33,200 bases of DNA from Snowella sp. (GCA_003249095.1 QBMS01000036.1:1-33200); one strand, 5' to 3'; shown: positions 6,178 to 15,523, counted from the stretch's first letter. Numbers and translations: made by a program. Notes: generated by a model not told the origin, from the sequence alone.

Positions 6178-8523
6178 TTACAGGTTACAAGTCGTTGCGC
6201 GAGAAAAGATAGTTACTCTTTGGAGCATCAGATAAGGTAGGTGTGCGTGATTGCTGCCATCTAATAAAAAAGTTAGATCATCATAGTTCAACCAGTCTCC
6301 GCCCCTTTGCCAACCCACTTGGTCAGCAAATTTTTCATACATATCTGAATCATACTGCCCAGGGACACCGCCACAATCCATCCAGACTTTTTTCTGCACA
6401 GAAAAGCCAAATTTACCGTTGCTGTAATCTACCCAGAGCTTATCAAGAGTGCGTAAATCCTCACAAGGAAAATTTTGAATATCTTCCACGCTTAACCACT
6501 GATCAGCCTCCTTGCCCACTATTTGTAGCATTAGACGGCTCGTTTCCTGGTCTGCTTCTTTCCACTGACCATTTTTCAAAAAAGTTTCTAATTGTTGATA
6601 AAGAGAAGTTTCAACCGTTGACTCTAAAGCAATTATCGCCTGTTCTAAGTTAGGATCAATACGACGGTTAGCCGCCTTTAAACACTTAAAACATTCGTAG
6701 GCTAAATCCCTCGCAGCTTGTTGTTCAAACTCCAATAAATTTGTAATAAATTGAGTCGCATTGGCTAAACTGGCATACATCAAAATCGTATCCTTCCATT
6801 CCGTTTTTTGCCAATTTGCTAACAATAAACTTTCCTGATTTGTATCAATAATCTCACAAGCCGATAGATAACTCTGGAAATGACGATGGGCAAATTCATA
6901 CTCGTGATCAACTTTAACTAAAAGTTCACTGACTTCTTCCATTTGTTTTAAAAATTCTGCATTTTCCACTGTTGAATCGAGAAAATCTAACCCTTTTCGC
7001 AATTGAGCTAATAATAAATATTCCTCAATGCGACTGAGGGTTCCCTGCACCATAAACAAAGCGAGTTGCTGTAACACTCGTTGACTATCTTGGAGGGGTA
7101 ACAACAGATCAATTTTTTTCGCTAAGGGACGATCGCCGAGTTGGAGACGAATAATTGCCCGATAGAGATCAACCCTGCGATCGGGAAGACTCGCGCCATC
7201 ATAACTCGCGTGTAAATTGACAATAATCGCCAGCATCAGAGGGCTTTTTGCTAAATCTTCTAATTCGGGACGACTGGTTAACTGCTGTAATAAATCTTGC
7301 GTTCTTCGATAGGCTTCCGTCGAAACCGCAGGATGATTGGGGTCAGCACTAAAATGTTTTTCACGGCTGAGATACCAAGATTGGATAAATCGTTCCCGTT
7401 GATCGGCATTTAAACCCTTGATATAAAAAGACAAATTGAACTTTGATTCGGGATCAAAATCTAAACGGTAAGCCGCAGGACGAGAGGTTAAAATAAACAC
7501 TGCATTGGGATAGTCCCGCATCTGTTGACCCACCCACCGACTAACCAGAGAACGGGGTTTTTCTTCGCCTTCTTTTCCCTGCTCTTTGACCTCATCAAAA
7601 CCATCAAACATGACCAACATTCCCGCCTTTTGACTGAGCCAATGTTTAGCCCAATTCGGGGGAAGTTTCACATCCTTTCCCCCTGGCAGGTAGGGAAGAT
7701 GGTATTTTTCAATCAAAGTCGGTAAATCAGGCTTTTCTTCGAGAATGACCTTCTGCCATTGCCGAAAATCTAATAAAACGGGCAGTAATTGGGGGACTTT
7801 GTAAGGAGGCTGATTATACAGTTTTTGGCAGTAAATATAGGTGACATGACGCAATAGGGTTGTTTTGCCGTAACCGCCCCAGGCTTGGATCACCATACTG
7901 CGATAGATGGATTCCTGGGGACTCCGTTTCAAAATATCCCAAATCCTCAGTTGATCGGCTTTTTGGAGAAATTCCTGAATACTTTTTTGCGAATGAAACC
8001 CGCCAGGCATGGGTAAATCGTGACCATCGGGCGATCGCCAAGGATTACCACTTAATTCCAATGGTACAAAAACATCTTTTAATAACGGCTTAAAGGTATT
8101 TAAACCTTCTGTTCGGGAGAAATCAACCTCATTTCCCTGACAATGCAAATATTTATCTTCTGTACCTGCGAGTTGCCATTTTATTGCCTGATCCAGCTTT
8201 TCTTGCCAATTTACTAAACTTTCTGCGTCCTTATCTCCTCGACCTTCATAAATCGCCTGTAATTTTGCGAGAAAACCCTTGCTATAGGCAGTCCAAGCCA
8301 CTGCTAAACTTGTTAGGGGAAAGGTAATCAGAGCTTGCATGATGTGGGAATCTTTAATAAATGAAACCAATAACCAGCCGCTACTTCCCAACGGAAACCA
8401 CTGAATTAGGGTTATAGTCACGTTATTCAGCCATTTTTGTGTTTTAGCTGGGGAAGCAAGATCGCTCGTATCCTGTTGTTTTTCAGATTTAGATTCTTCC
8501 TTATCAGACTGCTCTTCTGCCAT
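6178..8523 (-). CDS. NACHT NTPase with C-terminal GUN4 domain
   Basis: A 781-residue multidomain protein. Residues 1-30 are charged and low in complexity; 34-85 hold two likely membrane segments. A NACHT-type P-loop module follows: Walker A AWGGYGKTT (214-222), Walker B GMLVMFDGFDEV (301-312), sensor-1-like FILTSRPA (343-350), and the typical end-of-module motif EYEFAHRHFQSYL (541-553). Residues about 638-781 match a GUN4 domain: LDKLWVDYSNGKFGFSVQ, DQVGWQRGGDWLNYDDLTF and AHLPYL. GUN4 proteins bind Mg-porphyrins or bilins and stimulate Mg-chelatase; stand-alone GUN4 lacks an NTPase. The likely reading is a STAND-type switch whose tetrapyrrole-binding domain is sensor or output. The gene stands alone (87-bp gap to the upstream gene's 5' side), so partners are not evident. 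Confidence 0.87.
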   Translation of the reverse strand: MAEEQSDKEESKSEKQQDTSDLASPAKTQKWLNNVTITLIQWFPLGSSGWLLVSFIKDSHIMQALITFPLTSLAVAWTAYSKGFLAKLQAIYEGRGDKDAESLVNWQEKLDQAIKWQLAGTEDKYLHCQGNEVDFSRTEGLNTFKPLLKDVFVPLELSGNPWRSPDGHDLPMPGGFHSQKSIQEFLQKADQLRIWDILKRSPQESIYRSMVIQAWGGYGKTTLLRHVTYIYCQKLYNQPPYKVPQLLPVLLDFRQWQKVILEEKPDLPTLIEKYHLPYLPGGKDVKLPPNWAKHWLSQKAGMLVMFDGFDEVKEQGKEGEEKPRSLVSRWVGQQMRDYPNAVFILTSRPAAYRLDFDPESKFNLSFYIKGLNADQRERFIQSWYLSREKHFSADPNHPAVSTEAYRRTQDLLQQLTSRPELEDLAKSPLMLAIIVNLHASYDGASLPDRRVDLYRAIIRLQLGDRPLAKKIDLLLPLQDSQRVLQQLALFMVQGTLSRIEEYLLLAQLRKGLDFLDSTVENAEFLKQMEEVSELLVKVDHEYEFAHRHFQSYLSACEIIDTNQESLLLANWQKTEWKDTILMYASLANATQFITNLLEFEQQAARDLAYECFKCLKAANRRIDPNLEQAIIALESTVETSLYQQLETFLKNGQWKEADQETSRLMLQIVGKEADQWLSVEDIQNFPCEDLRTLDKLWVDYSNGKFGFSVQKKVWMDCGGVPGQYDSDMYEKFADQVGWQRGGDWLNYDDLTFLLDGSNHAHLPYLMLQRVTIFSRATTCNL

Positions 8524-8610
8524 AAACTACCCAAACCCGATAAAAATCAACCTAATTTTAGCAAGTTTGACTCATAAAATCTATCCCCATAAAAATCTTG
8601 AGTTCCAAAA

Positions 8611-11217
8611 TTACGGTAACACTTGTTTTAATACCTTTTCCCGTAAAGGTTGAATCGCTAAATCAAAGGGCGGATCATAAAAAGGAGAAGGAAACACATC
8701 CTCAAACCAGGTATTAATCGGTAAATTTTCAACCACCAAAAAGAAATCCTCTGGCTGGGGGCCATCAATATGACGACTGACCACACCAAACCCCGCTCGT
8801 TTGCGACGATATTGCAGGAAAACATTATTTTGCTTCAGCCATTGATCAAAGTTCGTTAAGGAATTCTTTGGCGATCGCGACATAGAATCGACCAATTGTT
8901 GCTGAAGTTTTTCTGGAAGAGGGGTTGAATTTTTCTCGATCCAAGCTTGGTTTAATAAAGTTTCCCGTTGATCGGGTTCCTGCCAGGCCTGGAATAATAA
9001 CTGGATAGAATGGGGTAAGGTCTCAAGATTGGGAGATTTTCCAAGAGAAATTGCCAACAGAGCTTTGCTTGTGGGAGAACCGTATTGACTGAGATCGGCT
9101 TTGGCTTTATCTAATTTTCCGCCCCACCAATAGAGTGCGCCTCGAATTTGATGGAAAGTTGATAACAGGGGCGATTTTGCCGAATTTTCCGTAGATAGTT
9201 GCTTAATTAGCCCATTGAGTTCGCTTTCGACTTGCCCAAGAACGAGGGGATAAAGCGATCGCAGTTGGGGGCCGCGCCAAAAGGGAGAAGTGATAAACAG
9301 AGGATCGCGTAGGCATTCTATACTAAAAGCCGCGATCGCCAGTTCTGTTTTTTGCTGGGAGAGTAAACTCAGCCCTAAGCCATAAAAAACGCCTCGTTTC
9401 GCTGGCATTAATTGGAGAGATTGAGCGAAGGAAATCGTAGAAGCGGAAGGATTAGACGCTAGTTCTAACCAACCCAGATTCGTATGGGCAAATTCCTGAT
9501 AGGGTGACGCTTCTATGCCTTTTTTAAACCATTTAATACTTTCTGATTCAAACTGGGTTCTGATTTGTTGATTGGGAGCTAATAGGCCAATATTTCCTAA
9601 ATTCCAGCCTAATTGGTAGGAATAATAACTTTCCCAGGGGGCTAATTGGTGGGCTTGGGTTAATAATTGGACAAAGGCGGGTAATTTTTTCTGAGATAAA
9701 GCATTAAAGCCTAAACTCGATAATTGCCAAGCTCGTTGAATAGGCGTGAGCCAAATCATCATGGCTACAATCAAACCTAAACTGCCATAACAAAAAGCGA
9801 GTTTAGATTTGGGATTTTGAAAAATAGAAATAAAGCTGGTTAATGGGGATGAACTCAAAAGAGGTTCATTAACTAAATTTGGGTCAGATTTAAATAAGTT
9901 AATTAAACAAGCTCCATAAATGACCAAAGTTCCACTAATACACAAATTATCTAATTGGTAATCGGTCAAACTGATGACACCATAGGCAAGCAAGGCTCCG
10001 CAGAGACTCCAAATTAGAATAAACTCGGTGTTTCGTTGGTTTAATTCTGTCTTGTTTCGTTTTAACCATCGCCAAAGTTGATAAATGAGCCAAATTCCCC
10101 CGATAAGAGGGATAAGAATTCCCCAGAGTCCCATTTCTGCAAAAAGTTGTGCGGGGGTACTGTGGAGTTGATGAATAATTTCCGAATCCCTACCCGCCCA
10201 GAAAGGACGATATTTTTGATAAAGGAGCGGCACTCCTCCCAGCCCGATTCCTGTTAAAAGATGACTCGTTCCCATGCGCCAACCCACCACATTATTGAGT
10301 AGGCGATATCCTAATTCTGCATTGCCGTTTCCCTGTAATAGTCCAACGATCGCGATATTAATCCGATTATTTAGTAAAGCTACCGCCGCGATCGCGCCCA
10401 GGGTTCCTAAACTACCTAAAACCAACCAACGACGAGGTAATTGTCCCTGAAGGAAGATCCCAACCAGGGCAAAAATGGCAAAAGCCAACAATCCCAACCA
10501 ACCACCGCGAGAACTGGTGGTATAAAAATCGATTAAACCCAAGATCAGCCCCGTAATCCAGAGCCAACGCCGTTTTCCTTTCTCTAAAAGACTGAGGCTG
10601 AGTAAGAGGGGTAAAGCAAGCAGTAAATAACCCGCAACATAGTTTTGATGGCCGATGGGAGCCCAGTTTCGGGATTCTAGATTACCAAAATCAAAGGATA
10701 AATTAACACCGAATTTCTTGGCATTATTGATCACTTCCATTTGGGGTAACAAGGTTTGGCTCGTCCAAAGAAATAAGCTTATTAAAATAAAAGCTATGTT
10801 GAGATAGCCCTGATAAACCAATAATTTAAACCGATTTTCAGGGAATTTTATCCAATAAAATACGGCATATAAAGCGGCGATAAATCCTAACGCGGCCCAA
10901 CTGTACCAACGAGCCTGATTGGGAAATTCTGCCCCCAAATTAGAGACGACTAACCCTAAAACCGCGATCGCAACTATCCAATCCAGTCCTAACCCTAAGC
11001 TCTGCCATTGTTTTTGTTGCCAGACTTGCCAAAGGAACCAAAGCATCGGTGTAAGGAGAGCGACTTGCCAAATAAAAACCCAGGGCCAAGACACCATCCA
11101 GCTATTACTGTCGGGGAGTAGGGTAAAAAGTGCGTAGAAACTGGCGGTTAAAAGGGCAAATAAGCGTCCTTGACTTTGATCCGATGGTTCACTTTTTGGG
11201 GACTCAGTATGGCGCAT
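8611..11217 (-). CDS. O-antigen ligase-like membrane protein with C-terminal repeat region
   Basis: An 868-residue protein. Residues about 15-390 hold some ten or more hydrophobic helices with the O-antigen ligase/polymerase (Wzy_C) pattern, including HQNYVAGYLLLALPLLLSL, the conserved TTSSRGGWLGLL segment and a large loop around QLHSTPAQLFAEMGLWG. Two more helices lie near 400-495. The remaining 370 residues are soluble and helical with TPR-like units (for example LGWNLGNIGLL, HTNLGWLELASNPS). Related cyanobacterial proteins include IctB, but IctB is roughly half this length, so the name is not transferred. Expected role: polymerising or transferring polysaccharide, or glycosylation, at the inner membrane; the exact substrate is unknown. 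Confidence 0.8.
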   Translation of the reverse strand: MRHTESPKSEPSDQSQGRLFALLTASFYALFTLLPDSNSWMVSWPWVFIWQVALLTPMLWFLWQVWQQKQWQSLGLGLDWIVAIAVLGLVVSNLGAEFPNQARWYSWAALGFIAALYAVFYWIKFPENRFKLLVYQGYLNIAFILISLFLWTSQTLLPQMEVINNAKKFGVNLSFDFGNLESRNWAPIGHQNYVAGYLLLALPLLLSLSLLEKGKRRWLWITGLILGLIDFYTTSSRGGWLGLLAFAIFALVGIFLQGQLPRRWLVLGSLGTLGAIAAVALLNNRINIAIVGLLQGNGNAELGYRLLNNVVGWRMGTSHLLTGIGLGGVPLLYQKYRPFWAGRDSEIIHQLHSTPAQLFAEMGLWGILIPLIGGIWLIYQLWRWLKRNKTELNQRNTEFILIWSLCGALLAYGVISLTDYQLDNLCISGTLVIYGACLINLFKSDPNLVNEPLLSSSPLTSFISIFQNPKSKLAFCYGSLGLIVAMMIWLTPIQRAWQLSSLGFNALSQKKLPAFVQLLTQAHQLAPWESYYSYQLGWNLGNIGLLAPNQQIRTQFESESIKWFKKGIEASPYQEFAHTNLGWLELASNPSASTISFAQSLQLMPAKRGVFYGLGLSLLSQQKTELAIAAFSIECLRDPLFITSPFWRGPQLRSLYPLVLGQVESELNGLIKQLSTENSAKSPLLSTFHQIRGALYWWGGKLDKAKADLSQYGSPTSKALLAISLGKSPNLETLPHSIQLLFQAWQEPDQRETLLNQAWIEKNSTPLPEKLQQQLVDSMSRSPKNSLTNFDQWLKQNNVFLQYRRKRAGFGVVSRHIDGPQPEDFFLVVENLPINTWFEDVFPSPFYDPPFDLAIQPLREKVLKQVLP

Positions 11218-11280
11218 AGTTGTGATTAATAGTTGATAATTAATAGTTGAGCAATAGCTAGTTACAATTACACTGACAAT

Positions 11281-11346
11281 AGTTTTACACTCGATCCCCC
11301 CTGCCCCCCTTGATAAGGGGGGTGTCCGTAGGACGGGGGGATCCTA
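11281..11346. repeat. 66-bp palindromic repeat, intact copy
   Basis: GC-rich repeat with an inner hairpin (CCCCCCTT, loop GAT, AAGGGGGG) and an outer pair of arms (GATCCCCCC ... GGGGGGATC). A second copy in the opposite direction at 19438-19678 agrees at 65 of 66 positions once a 165-bp insertion and its target duplication are removed. It lies in the divergent intergenic region between the O-antigen-ligase-like gene and thiE. Confidence 0.85.
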
Positions 11347-11457
11347 TAACTTTTAAGACCCATCTACGTTATTTGATAATTAAAAGTTAATCGTTAAAAA
11401 TTGACGGTTACTTGTATTCCCTGTTCTCGATCCATTATTCCCCTATTCCCTTAATAA

Positions 11458-12489
11458 ATGAACGCTCAACCCCATCCTTTAGCGATCGCCCGAATCCTCG
11501 ATGCCAACTTAGATCGAGCGCGGGAAGGTCTGCGAATTATTGAAGAATGGTGTCGTTTTGGACTCAATCATAGTCAATTGGCCCAAAGTTGTAAGGAAAT
11601 GCGCCAGGAACTCGCCCAATGGCATACGGCAGATCTGCGTTTAGCCCGTGATACTCCTGCGGATGTCGGTACTAGCTTATCCCATCCAGGAGAAGAAACC
11701 CGTAGCAGTCTGGAAAATCTCTTGCAGGCAAATTTGTGTCGGGTGCAGGAAGCTTTACGGGTTTTAGAAGAATATGGCAAATTATATAATCCCTTAATGG
11801 GAGAGAGTTTTAAGCAATTACGTTATCAGGTTTATGCGATCGAGAGTCAGTTACTCGCAACCCATCGTTTGCAACAATTAAAAGCCGCCCGTTTATATTT
11901 AGTCACTTCTCCCTCAGAAAATTTATTCGCCACCGTTGAAGCTTCTCTCAAAGGTGGTTTGACCCTCGTTCAATATCGAGATAAAAATACCGATGATTTG
12001 ATCCGTTTTCAGAATGCCCAAAGACTGTGTCAACTTTGTCATGATTACGGAGCCTTATTTCTGGTGAATGACCGAGTGGATTTAGCCCTGGCGGTCAATG
12101 CCGATGGTATTCATCTGGGACAACAGGATCTTCCCATTGCGATCGCCCGTCAAATCCTTGGCCCTAACCGAATCATTGGACGCTCAACAACCAATCCCCA
12201 GGAAATGGCTAAGGCGATCGCCGAAGGTGCAGATTATATCGGAGTGGGGCCAGTTTATGAAACCCCGACTAAAGTGGGGAAAGCGGCGGCGGGTTTGGAT
12301 TATGTGAGTTATGCGGCGCAAAATTCTCCCGTTCCCTGGTTTGCGATCGGGGGGATTGATCAAACTAATTTAGGGGATGTCCTCAAAGCAGGGGCAAAAC
12401 AGGTTGCGGTTGTTCGTGAAATCATGCAATCTCCTAATCCGACAGACGCGACTCAAGATTTATTAGCGCAATTACCAGCCTTGAACTAA
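11458..12489 (+). CDS. thiE: Thiamine-phosphate synthase (ThiD2-ThiE form)
   Basis: A 343-residue enzyme that joins HMP-diphosphate and the thiazole phosphate to give thiamine monophosphate. The C-terminal 205 residues are a TIM-barrel ThiE domain with LVQYRDKN, the diphosphate/Mg region LVNDRVDLAL...DGIHLGQQDLP, IGRSTTNP, GVGPVYETPTKVGK and FAIGGI. The N-terminal 135 residues form the ThiD2 domain that cyanobacterial ThiE proteins carry (LDANLDRAREGLRIIEEWCR, and LCRVQEALRVLEEYGK, an internal near-repeat). Length is normal for this cyanobacterial form. No TPP riboswitch consensus was seen in the 240 bp upstream, which is occupied by a palindromic repeat and AT-rich sequence. Confidence 0.96.
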   Translation: MNAQPHPLAIARILDANLDRAREGLRIIEEWCRFGLNHSQLAQSCKEMRQELAQWHTADLRLARDTPADVGTSLSHPGEETRSSLENLLQANLCRVQEALRVLEEYGKLYNPLMGESFKQLRYQVYAIESQLLATHRLQQLKAARLYLVTSPSENLFATVEASLKGGLTLVQYRDKNTDDLIRFQNAQRLCQLCHDYGALFLVNDRVDLALAVNADGIHLGQQDLPIAIARQILGPNRIIGRSTTNPQEMAKAIAEGADYIGVGPVYETPTKVGKAAAGLDYVSYAAQNSPVPWFAIGGIDQTNLGDVLKAGAKQVAVVREIMQSPNPTDATQDLLAQLPALN

Positions 12490-12512
12490 ATCAGAATTCC
12501 CTCAAAAGCTTC

Positions 12513-12542
12513 TGTAGGGGCGAATTGCGTTCGCCCTTGAAC
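12513..12542. repeat. 30-bp palindromic repeat, copy 1
   Basis: Contains GGGCGAA-TTGCG-TTCGCCC (7-bp stem, 5-nt loop). The identical 30 bases occur in reverse orientation at 23698-23727. This type of GTAGGGGCGAATTGCGTTCGCCC repeat is common between genes in cyanobacteria. Here it directly follows thiE and could also stop its transcript, though no T-run follows. Confidence 0.85.
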
Positions 12543-12723
12543 AACAATGAATCCTGATCGCCGTTGTTGTCGATCCTGATAGCCCCGTCAACAATAAACC
12601 TATCTTTGCTTATACATCAGGCAAGGAAATATACTTTTGTCTTATAAAATTGTTATTTTTGAGAAAGATTAGCAACAAGCCAAGTAAGATAGGATCTTAT
12701 TGAGATAAGTTAGCAAGAAGTTC

Positions 12724-13698
12724 ATGATGCAAAAACGAAAAACCTTATTAGGAATAGGCTTTTTATCCTGCTGGCTAATGGCAGGAGCAAGTTTAAATGA
12801 TAGTAATCTTTCGCAAACTGTGATTGCTAAAGATCTGCCCCAGCCTCCGATTCAATTAGCTCAAGCGTCCCAAAAAGAAATTGTGATCGTTTTTGCGTCC
12901 CGTCGTGATGCAAGCGACCTCAAAACAAAAGCCGAAGCCGTGAGTAAAATCCTTTCCCAACAAATTGGTGTACCCGTAAAAGCTGTTATTGCCAGTGAAA
13001 GTGCCGCAGTAGAAGCTCTCAGAGCTAACCGTGCCGATGTCGCTTTTTTAGGGGGTCGAGCGGCCATTCAGGCGGAGAAAACAACGGGAGCGAAACTATA
13101 TTTGGCGGAAGTTCGCAATGATTATTCGGGCGGGCATACCTATAAATCCGTCTTGGTGGTTCGCCAAGATAGCCCATTAAAGACTTTAGGGACAGGAAAA
13201 CAAACTCTTGGTCAGTTAAAAGGAAAAAAAATGGCCTTTGCCTCTCGTACCTCTGGGTCAGGCTTTATTATTCCGACTAGCGAGTTTGTGGGGCAGGGGT
13301 TTGTTGCTGATCCCGATCGCTACAATCAGTTTTTTAGTCAAGTGATTTACGGGGATGGATATTCCAGTGCTTTGCAAGCCGTTCTTAAGGGACAGGCCGA
13401 TGTGGCGGCAGTTTCGGAATATGCTCTCAATTCTCCCTGGATTACGCCAGAAGAAGTTAAAAAATTGAGAGTTCTTTGGTCAATTCCAGGGGTTCCTGCT
13501 CATGGGATTGCGATCGATAATGATGTTCCCGCCCCCTTACGAGCCAAAATTATTGCCGCATTTTTAACGCTCAATGAACCGAAGAATAATACTCTCTTTC
13601 GCTCTTTATATAATTCCACGAAACTGGTAAAGGTCGATCATGATACCCATATCGCACCGATGAAAAGAGCCTTAACCAGAGCAAAATTAGATCCTTAA
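12724..13698 (+). CDS. phnD: Phosphonate/phosphite-type ABC transporter binding protein
   Basis: A 324-residue periplasmic solute-binding protein of the PhnD family. It starts with a signal peptide (MQKRKTLLGIGFLSCWLMAG) and then the type-2 periplasmic fold: EIVIVFASRRDASDLKTKA, the ligand-loop region AFASRTSGSGFIIPT and DGYSSALQAVLKGQADVAAV. It heads a phnD-phnC-phnE operon (80-bp gap to phnC). PhnD-family proteins bind phosphonates, phosphite or hypophosphite; the exact ligand cannot be decided here. No C-P lyase or phosphite dehydrogenase gene is in the window, so the fate of the substrate is unknown. I could not find a convincing Pho box in the upstream 230 bp. Confidence 0.9.
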   Translation: MMQKRKTLLGIGFLSCWLMAGASLNDSNLSQTVIAKDLPQPPIQLAQASQKEIVIVFASRRDASDLKTKAEAVSKILSQQIGVPVKAVIASESAAVEALRANRADVAFLGGRAAIQAEKTTGAKLYLAEVRNDYSGGHTYKSVLVVRQDSPLKTLGTGKQTLGQLKGKKMAFASRTSGSGFIIPTSEFVGQGFVADPDRYNQFFSQVIYGDGYSSALQAVLKGQADVAAVSEYALNSPWITPEEVKKLRVLWSIPGVPAHGIAIDNDVPAPLRAKIIAAFLTLNEPKNNTLFRSLYNSTKLVKVDHDTHIAPMKRALTRAKLDP

Positions 13699-13777
13699 GG
13701 TTAGGTTTTCTCTAATTTTACTAGGGCTGATTTATCGCCCTAGCTTTCTATTTTTTTATCTCTATCTTTAAAACATC

Positions 13778-14554
13778 ATGACTATTGAATGCAAGAATAT
13801 TTCCAGTTGTCAAAAATCTGCTCTTGGGTCTCCTATTTTAAATAATATTTCCTGTCAAATTAAAAAAGGAGAATTTGTCGCCCTTTTAGGGGTCAATGGT
13901 GCAGGAAAATCCAGTTTACTGAAGTCTTTAATGGGGTTAATATTCCTGGAAAAGGGAGAAGTTCGGATTAATGATTTTTTACTAACGCCTAATAATATAA
14001 AAAAAATTCGTCGCCAAATGGCTATGATCTTTCAAGGTGGCGGGTTAATTCGGCAATTATCGGCCCTCGACAATGTTTTGTGTGGAACCCTTGGCTTTCG
14101 ATCTTCTTGGCAGACCCTCTGGGGATTTAATCAGAGCGATCGCCTTCTGGCCTTAGAATTACTAACGGAACTCGGTTTAAAAGAACACGCCCAGCAAAAA
14201 GTTAGTAAACTGAGCGGGGGACAACGGCAACGGGTGGCGATCGCACGGGCTTTGATTCAATCGCCTCAAATTCTACTCGCAGATGAACCGACTTCGGGTT
14301 TAGACGTGATTGCCTCTCATCATGTCATGGAAAGTCTAGCTCGTTTAAATCGTGAAAAGCAAATAACTGTCATAGTTGTTTTACATGATTTGGAAATGGC
14401 CGCTACCTACGCTAAACGAGCGATTATTTTAGAAAAAGGACAAGTAATTTATGATGGTTCTTCCCAGAATTTATCAGCCCAATTTAATCAATCTGTACCC
14501 ATTATACTGCCCTCTTTAAATGGAATAAAGCCAATTATTCAACAAGCTGCGTAG
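13778..14554 (+). CDS. phnC: Phosphonate/phosphite-type ABC transporter ATPase
   Basis: A 258-residue ABC ATPase. Walker A GVNGAGKSS (38-46), Q-loop near MIFQGGG (93-99), signature LSGGQRQRVAIARAL (145-159), Walker B ILLADEPTSGLD (165-176) and the switch histidine in VVLHDLE (H203) are all intact. The asparagine-alanine P-loop (GVNGAGKS) and the position between phnD and phnE identify it as PhnC-type. It powers uptake through the PhnE permease, whose gene begins 17 bp downstream. Confidence 0.92.
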   Translation: MTIECKNISSCQKSALGSPILNNISCQIKKGEFVALLGVNGAGKSSLLKSLMGLIFLEKGEVRINDFLLTPNNIKKIRRQMAMIFQGGGLIRQLSALDNVLCGTLGFRSSWQTLWGFNQSDRLLALELLTELGLKEHAQQKVSKLSGGQRQRVAIARALIQSPQILLADEPTSGLDVIASHHVMESLARLNREKQITVIVVLHDLEMAATYAKRAIILEKGQVIYDGSSQNLSAQFNQSVPIILPSLNGIKPIIQQAA

Positions 14555-14571
14555 GAAAATTTATTATTAAT

Positions 14572-15345
14572 ATGAATCAATCACGGTGGATTTTTGCCCG
14601 AAATATAGCGATTACTCTTTTGATTTTGTTAGTTTACACTTGGGCATGGAAAGGATTAAAAATAGACTCATCTATCTTGGATAATTCATTAAATTATATT
14701 CAAGTTTTTTTAGCTGATTTTTATCCCCCCAATTGGTCAGTTTTAGATATTGCGATTAAAGCTTTAATTGAAACCATTCAAATGTCCATTATTGGGACAA
14801 CTCTTGGCGCAATTTTTTCCCTGCCGATCGCGATCGCCAGCACCCACAATCTGTCACCCCGTTGGTTACGATGGAGCGCGAATTTATTGCAAAATGCCCT
14901 ACGTTCTGTTCCTTCCGTTGTGTTAGCCTTGATTTTTGTGGCGGCGGTCGGTTTAGGCGCGATCGCAGGAACCCTGGCCGTGAGTGTTTATACCATCGGC
15001 TATCTTGCCAAATTTTATCAAGAAGCCATTGAATCTGTTGATCCGAGTTCTTTGGATGCCTTAAAAGTCACAGGAGCCTCCTGGTTTCAACTCGCTCAAT
15101 ATGGTATTTTTCCCCAGGTTTCCTTTCTTTGTCTGGGTTATACTCTCTATATGTTTGAATATAATATTCGGATTTCTTCAATTTTTGGAGTTGTGGGAGC
15201 GGGAGGAATTGGTTTTGAATTGGTGACCTATATCAATGGTTTTGAACGGCAAAAAGCGGCAACGTTAATGATTGTTTTACTGGTCGTTGTAACTATTATT
15301 GATGCGGTTAGTAGTAAACTGCGGCGTAAATTAGAATCTCTCTAG
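14572..15345 (+). CDS. phnE: Phosphonate/phosphite-type ABC transporter permease
   Basis: A 257-residue inner-membrane permease with about six hydrophobic helices. The binding-protein-dependent transport motif that contacts the ATPase lies in the segment EAIESVDPSSLDALKVTGAS (EAA-like loop), followed by FEYNIRISSIFGVVGAGGIG, typical of PhnE. It is the last gene of the phnD-phnC-phnE operon. Length is normal. A 20-bp perfect palindrome lies about 110 bp behind it. Confidence 0.93.
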   Translation: MNQSRWIFARNIAITLLILLVYTWAWKGLKIDSSILDNSLNYIQVFLADFYPPNWSVLDIAIKALIETIQMSIIGTTLGAIFSLPIAIASTHNLSPRWLRWSANLLQNALRSVPSVVLALIFVAAVGLGAIAGTLAVSVYTIGYLAKFYQEAIESVDPSSLDALKVTGASWFQLAQYGIFPQVSFLCLGYTLYMFEYNIRISSIFGVVGAGGIGFELVTYINGFERQKAATLMIVLLVVVTIIDAVSSKLRRKLESL

Positions 15346-15456
15346 ATAAATATCCCAAAATTTTAAGATTTTGATATGATTAAAAGATATTAACTAAAAA
15401 ACTAATAAGCTGTTACAAATTTAGATTGCATAACGATTTTGCTGAAAGTTTTGTAA

Positions 15457-15476
15457 CAAGGGGCTTAAGCCCCTTG
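15457..15476. repeat. 20-bp perfect palindrome
   Basis: CAAGGGGCTTAAGCCCCTTG reads the same on both strands. It lies 110 bp after phnE and resembles short intergenic palindromes spread through cyanobacterial genomes. It could fold as an 8-bp stem with a TTAA loop, but no T-run follows, so a terminator role is doubtful. Confidence 0.7.
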
Positions 15477-15523
15477 CCTGTATGTATTTTAGATAATTAA
15501 CAGTTTACTATTTAAAAATCGTA

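Noticed and set aside
11347-11457. TPP riboswitch upstream of thiE
   Set aside because: The conserved CTGAGA and ACCTGATC-type elements of the TPP aptamer were not found.
12600-12723. Pho box upstream of phnD
   Set aside because: No spaced CTTAACCT-like repeats were recognisable; only AT-rich sequence is seen.
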